Assembly: GCA_023417655.1 (NCBI GenBank)
Contig: JAEZFD010000061.1
Location: forward strand, 22,723 to 86,722
Direction: 5' to 3'
From: Planctomycetota bacterium
GTDB lineage: Bacteria > Planctomycetota > Planctomycetia > Planctomycetales > Planctomycetaceae
DNA: 64,000 nt
A program made the translations under genes and the position numbers. The notes beneath the pieces were generated by a model, which worked only from the letters and a program-made list of their open reading frames with translations, was not told where the DNA came from and did not search any database. This document shows, piece by piece, positions 63,321 through 64,000 of this stretch; position 1 is the stretch's first letter, and every line of letters starts with the position of its first letter.

Positions 63321-63850
63321 GACTCCACCACCAGTTTGCGTTGAACGCAATCCAGGAGTTGCCGCCGAATCCGTCCTAAGCGGTTGTAGAGTGTCTGGAG
63401 AGCCTGCTCGGCGCGTTCGGCGAAGTCTTTAATCGTCTCCTGATCCCCATAGGCAATCTGCACCAGCTCCCGATCTTGTCGCGGAAGCGAATCGAGGCAG
63501 TGACTCAGGTGACTAAGAATGTCAGCGGAGACCTCAAACTCCCCCAGCCGCGATTGGGAGAGTTGCGACATCAATTCGGTGTCGAATGTCAGGCGCTTGC
63601 GATCAGCTGTTCGAAGGAAGTTCCGGACCTCATTAAGAGCGACGCCGCACGCCCAGGAGAGGAAATTCCGGTCGGCCTCGAACTCTGGAAACTTTCTCCA
63701 GAGCAGCAGGCTGCAGCGTTGAAAAATGTCCTCCGCGTCCGCGTGATTGGGGACAAGTGAGAAGATGTAGCGAAACAGACGCTCCCGGTCTCTCGTGAAG
63801 AATTCGAGAAACTCCTCGTACTGACGTGGCTGGAAAGGGAGCAGTGTCAT
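63317..63850 (-). CDS. ECF-type RNA polymerase sigma factor
   Basis: A 177-residue sigma-70 family protein of the planctomycete/verrucomicrobial type. Region 2 is FTRDRERLFRYIFSLVPNHADAEDIFQRCSLLLWRKFPEFEADRNFLSWACGVALNEVRNFLR. Region 4 is HCLDSLPRQDRELVQIAYGDQETIKDFAERAEQALQTLYNRLGRIRRQLLDCV. It lacks the sigma1 region. The stop overlaps the FecR-type start. Downstream genes in the unit are the FecR-type protein, DUF1559 and a lipoprotein. Confidence 0.93.
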   Translation of the reverse strand: MTLLPFQPRQYEEFLEFFTRDRERLFRYIFSLVPNHADAEDIFQRCSLLLWRKFPEFEADRNFLSWACGVALNEVRNFLRTADRKRLTFDTELMSQLSQSRLGEFEVSADILSHLSHCLDSLPRQDRELVQIAYGDQETIKDFAERAEQALQTLYNRLGRIRRQLLDCVQRKLVVES

Positions 63851-64000
63851 CTGTCATCCGGCGGGCTTCGAGACCAGAACAGTGGCGTCATTCCTATATC
63901 GTTGTTTGTTGATGGGACTTACCGGGTTTTTTTAAGAAATGGAACGGTCGACTTTGGTTCGGTCACGCAAGTGTTTATAAGGAAATGGGTTGTGTGGATC
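63851..64000. other. upstream region of the sigma-factor operon
   Basis: 150 bases to the window edge. No start of another gene is visible, and I cannot identify a promoter with confidence. Confidence 0.3.

Overview
The window comes from a planctomycete chromosome, most likely class Planctomycetia (Planctomycetaceae-like); I do not name a genus. The evidence is the gene content. There are three modules pairing a large secreted DUF1592/DUF1588 or DUF1549/DUF1553 protein with a DUF1552 or DUF1501 protein. There are three DUF1559 prepilin-like proteins, two of them paired with small lipoproteins. There is an ECF sigma / FecR-type operon, many exported proteins, and an archaeal/eukaryote-type glycyl-tRNA synthetase. 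Genes lie on both strands in short operons, often separated by perfect stem-loop terminators.

Layout. 1-2.7 kb: the 3' part of a DUF1592-type gene and its DUF1552 partner (+). 2.8-6.6 kb (-): aminopeptidase P, accB (BCCP), accC (biotin carboxylase) and a small membrane protein. 6.9-11.6 kb: a lipoprotein, a 2TM protein behind a sigma-54-like promoter, an exported phosphoesterase, a methyltransferase and glycyl-tRNA synthetase. 12.1-17.3 kb: two DUF1559 proteins, a lipoprotein and an SH3-domain exported protein. 17.7-22.8 kb (+): queC, a thioredoxin-like exported protein, a structured non-coding region, rlmN, a Cys-rich protein and an exported SNase. 22.96-24.66 kb: tRNA-Phe followed by a 1.5-kb insert that ends in a decayed copy of the same tRNA. 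The insert carries an XRE-like fragment and a membrane-anchored Mrr-family nuclease, and it is the best candidate for an undescribed defence system. 24.7-32.6 kb: an exported low-molecular-weight phosphatase, mqnD, a DUF1549/DUF1553 + DUF1501 pair, an SGNH hydrolase and a FemAB/GNAT-like protein.

33-40.4 kb: a Thr/Pro-rich secreted protein, a YdjY-like protein, a secreted FAD oxidoreductase with a golvesin-like tail, a phytanoyl-CoA dioxygenase-like protein, NAD kinase and a LolA-like protein. 40.6-44.4 kb (+): three consecutive exported proteins; the first two share a recognisable domain and the third ends in DUF11, so this looks like a lineage-specific envelope set. 44.6-51.8 kb: a zinc-ribbon protein, a CrtI-like FAD oxidoreductase, a class I amidotransferase, an exported glycerophosphodiesterase, an IscA/ErpA-type protein, a membrane GTPase with unusual G motifs and free methionine-R-sulfoxide reductase. 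51.9-63.9 kb (-): a Gfo/Idh/MocA oxidoreductase, an SGNH hydrolase, DUF1501, a very large PSCyt1-DUF1549-DUF1553 protein with a LamG-like insertion, then a block transcribed as ECF sigma, FecR-type protein, DUF1559, lipoprotein.

Housekeeping functions (fatty-acid initiation, tRNA modification and charging, menaquinone, NADP, Fe-S assembly) are interspersed with secreted planctomycete-specific families. Function assignments rest on motifs read by eye; no database search was run.
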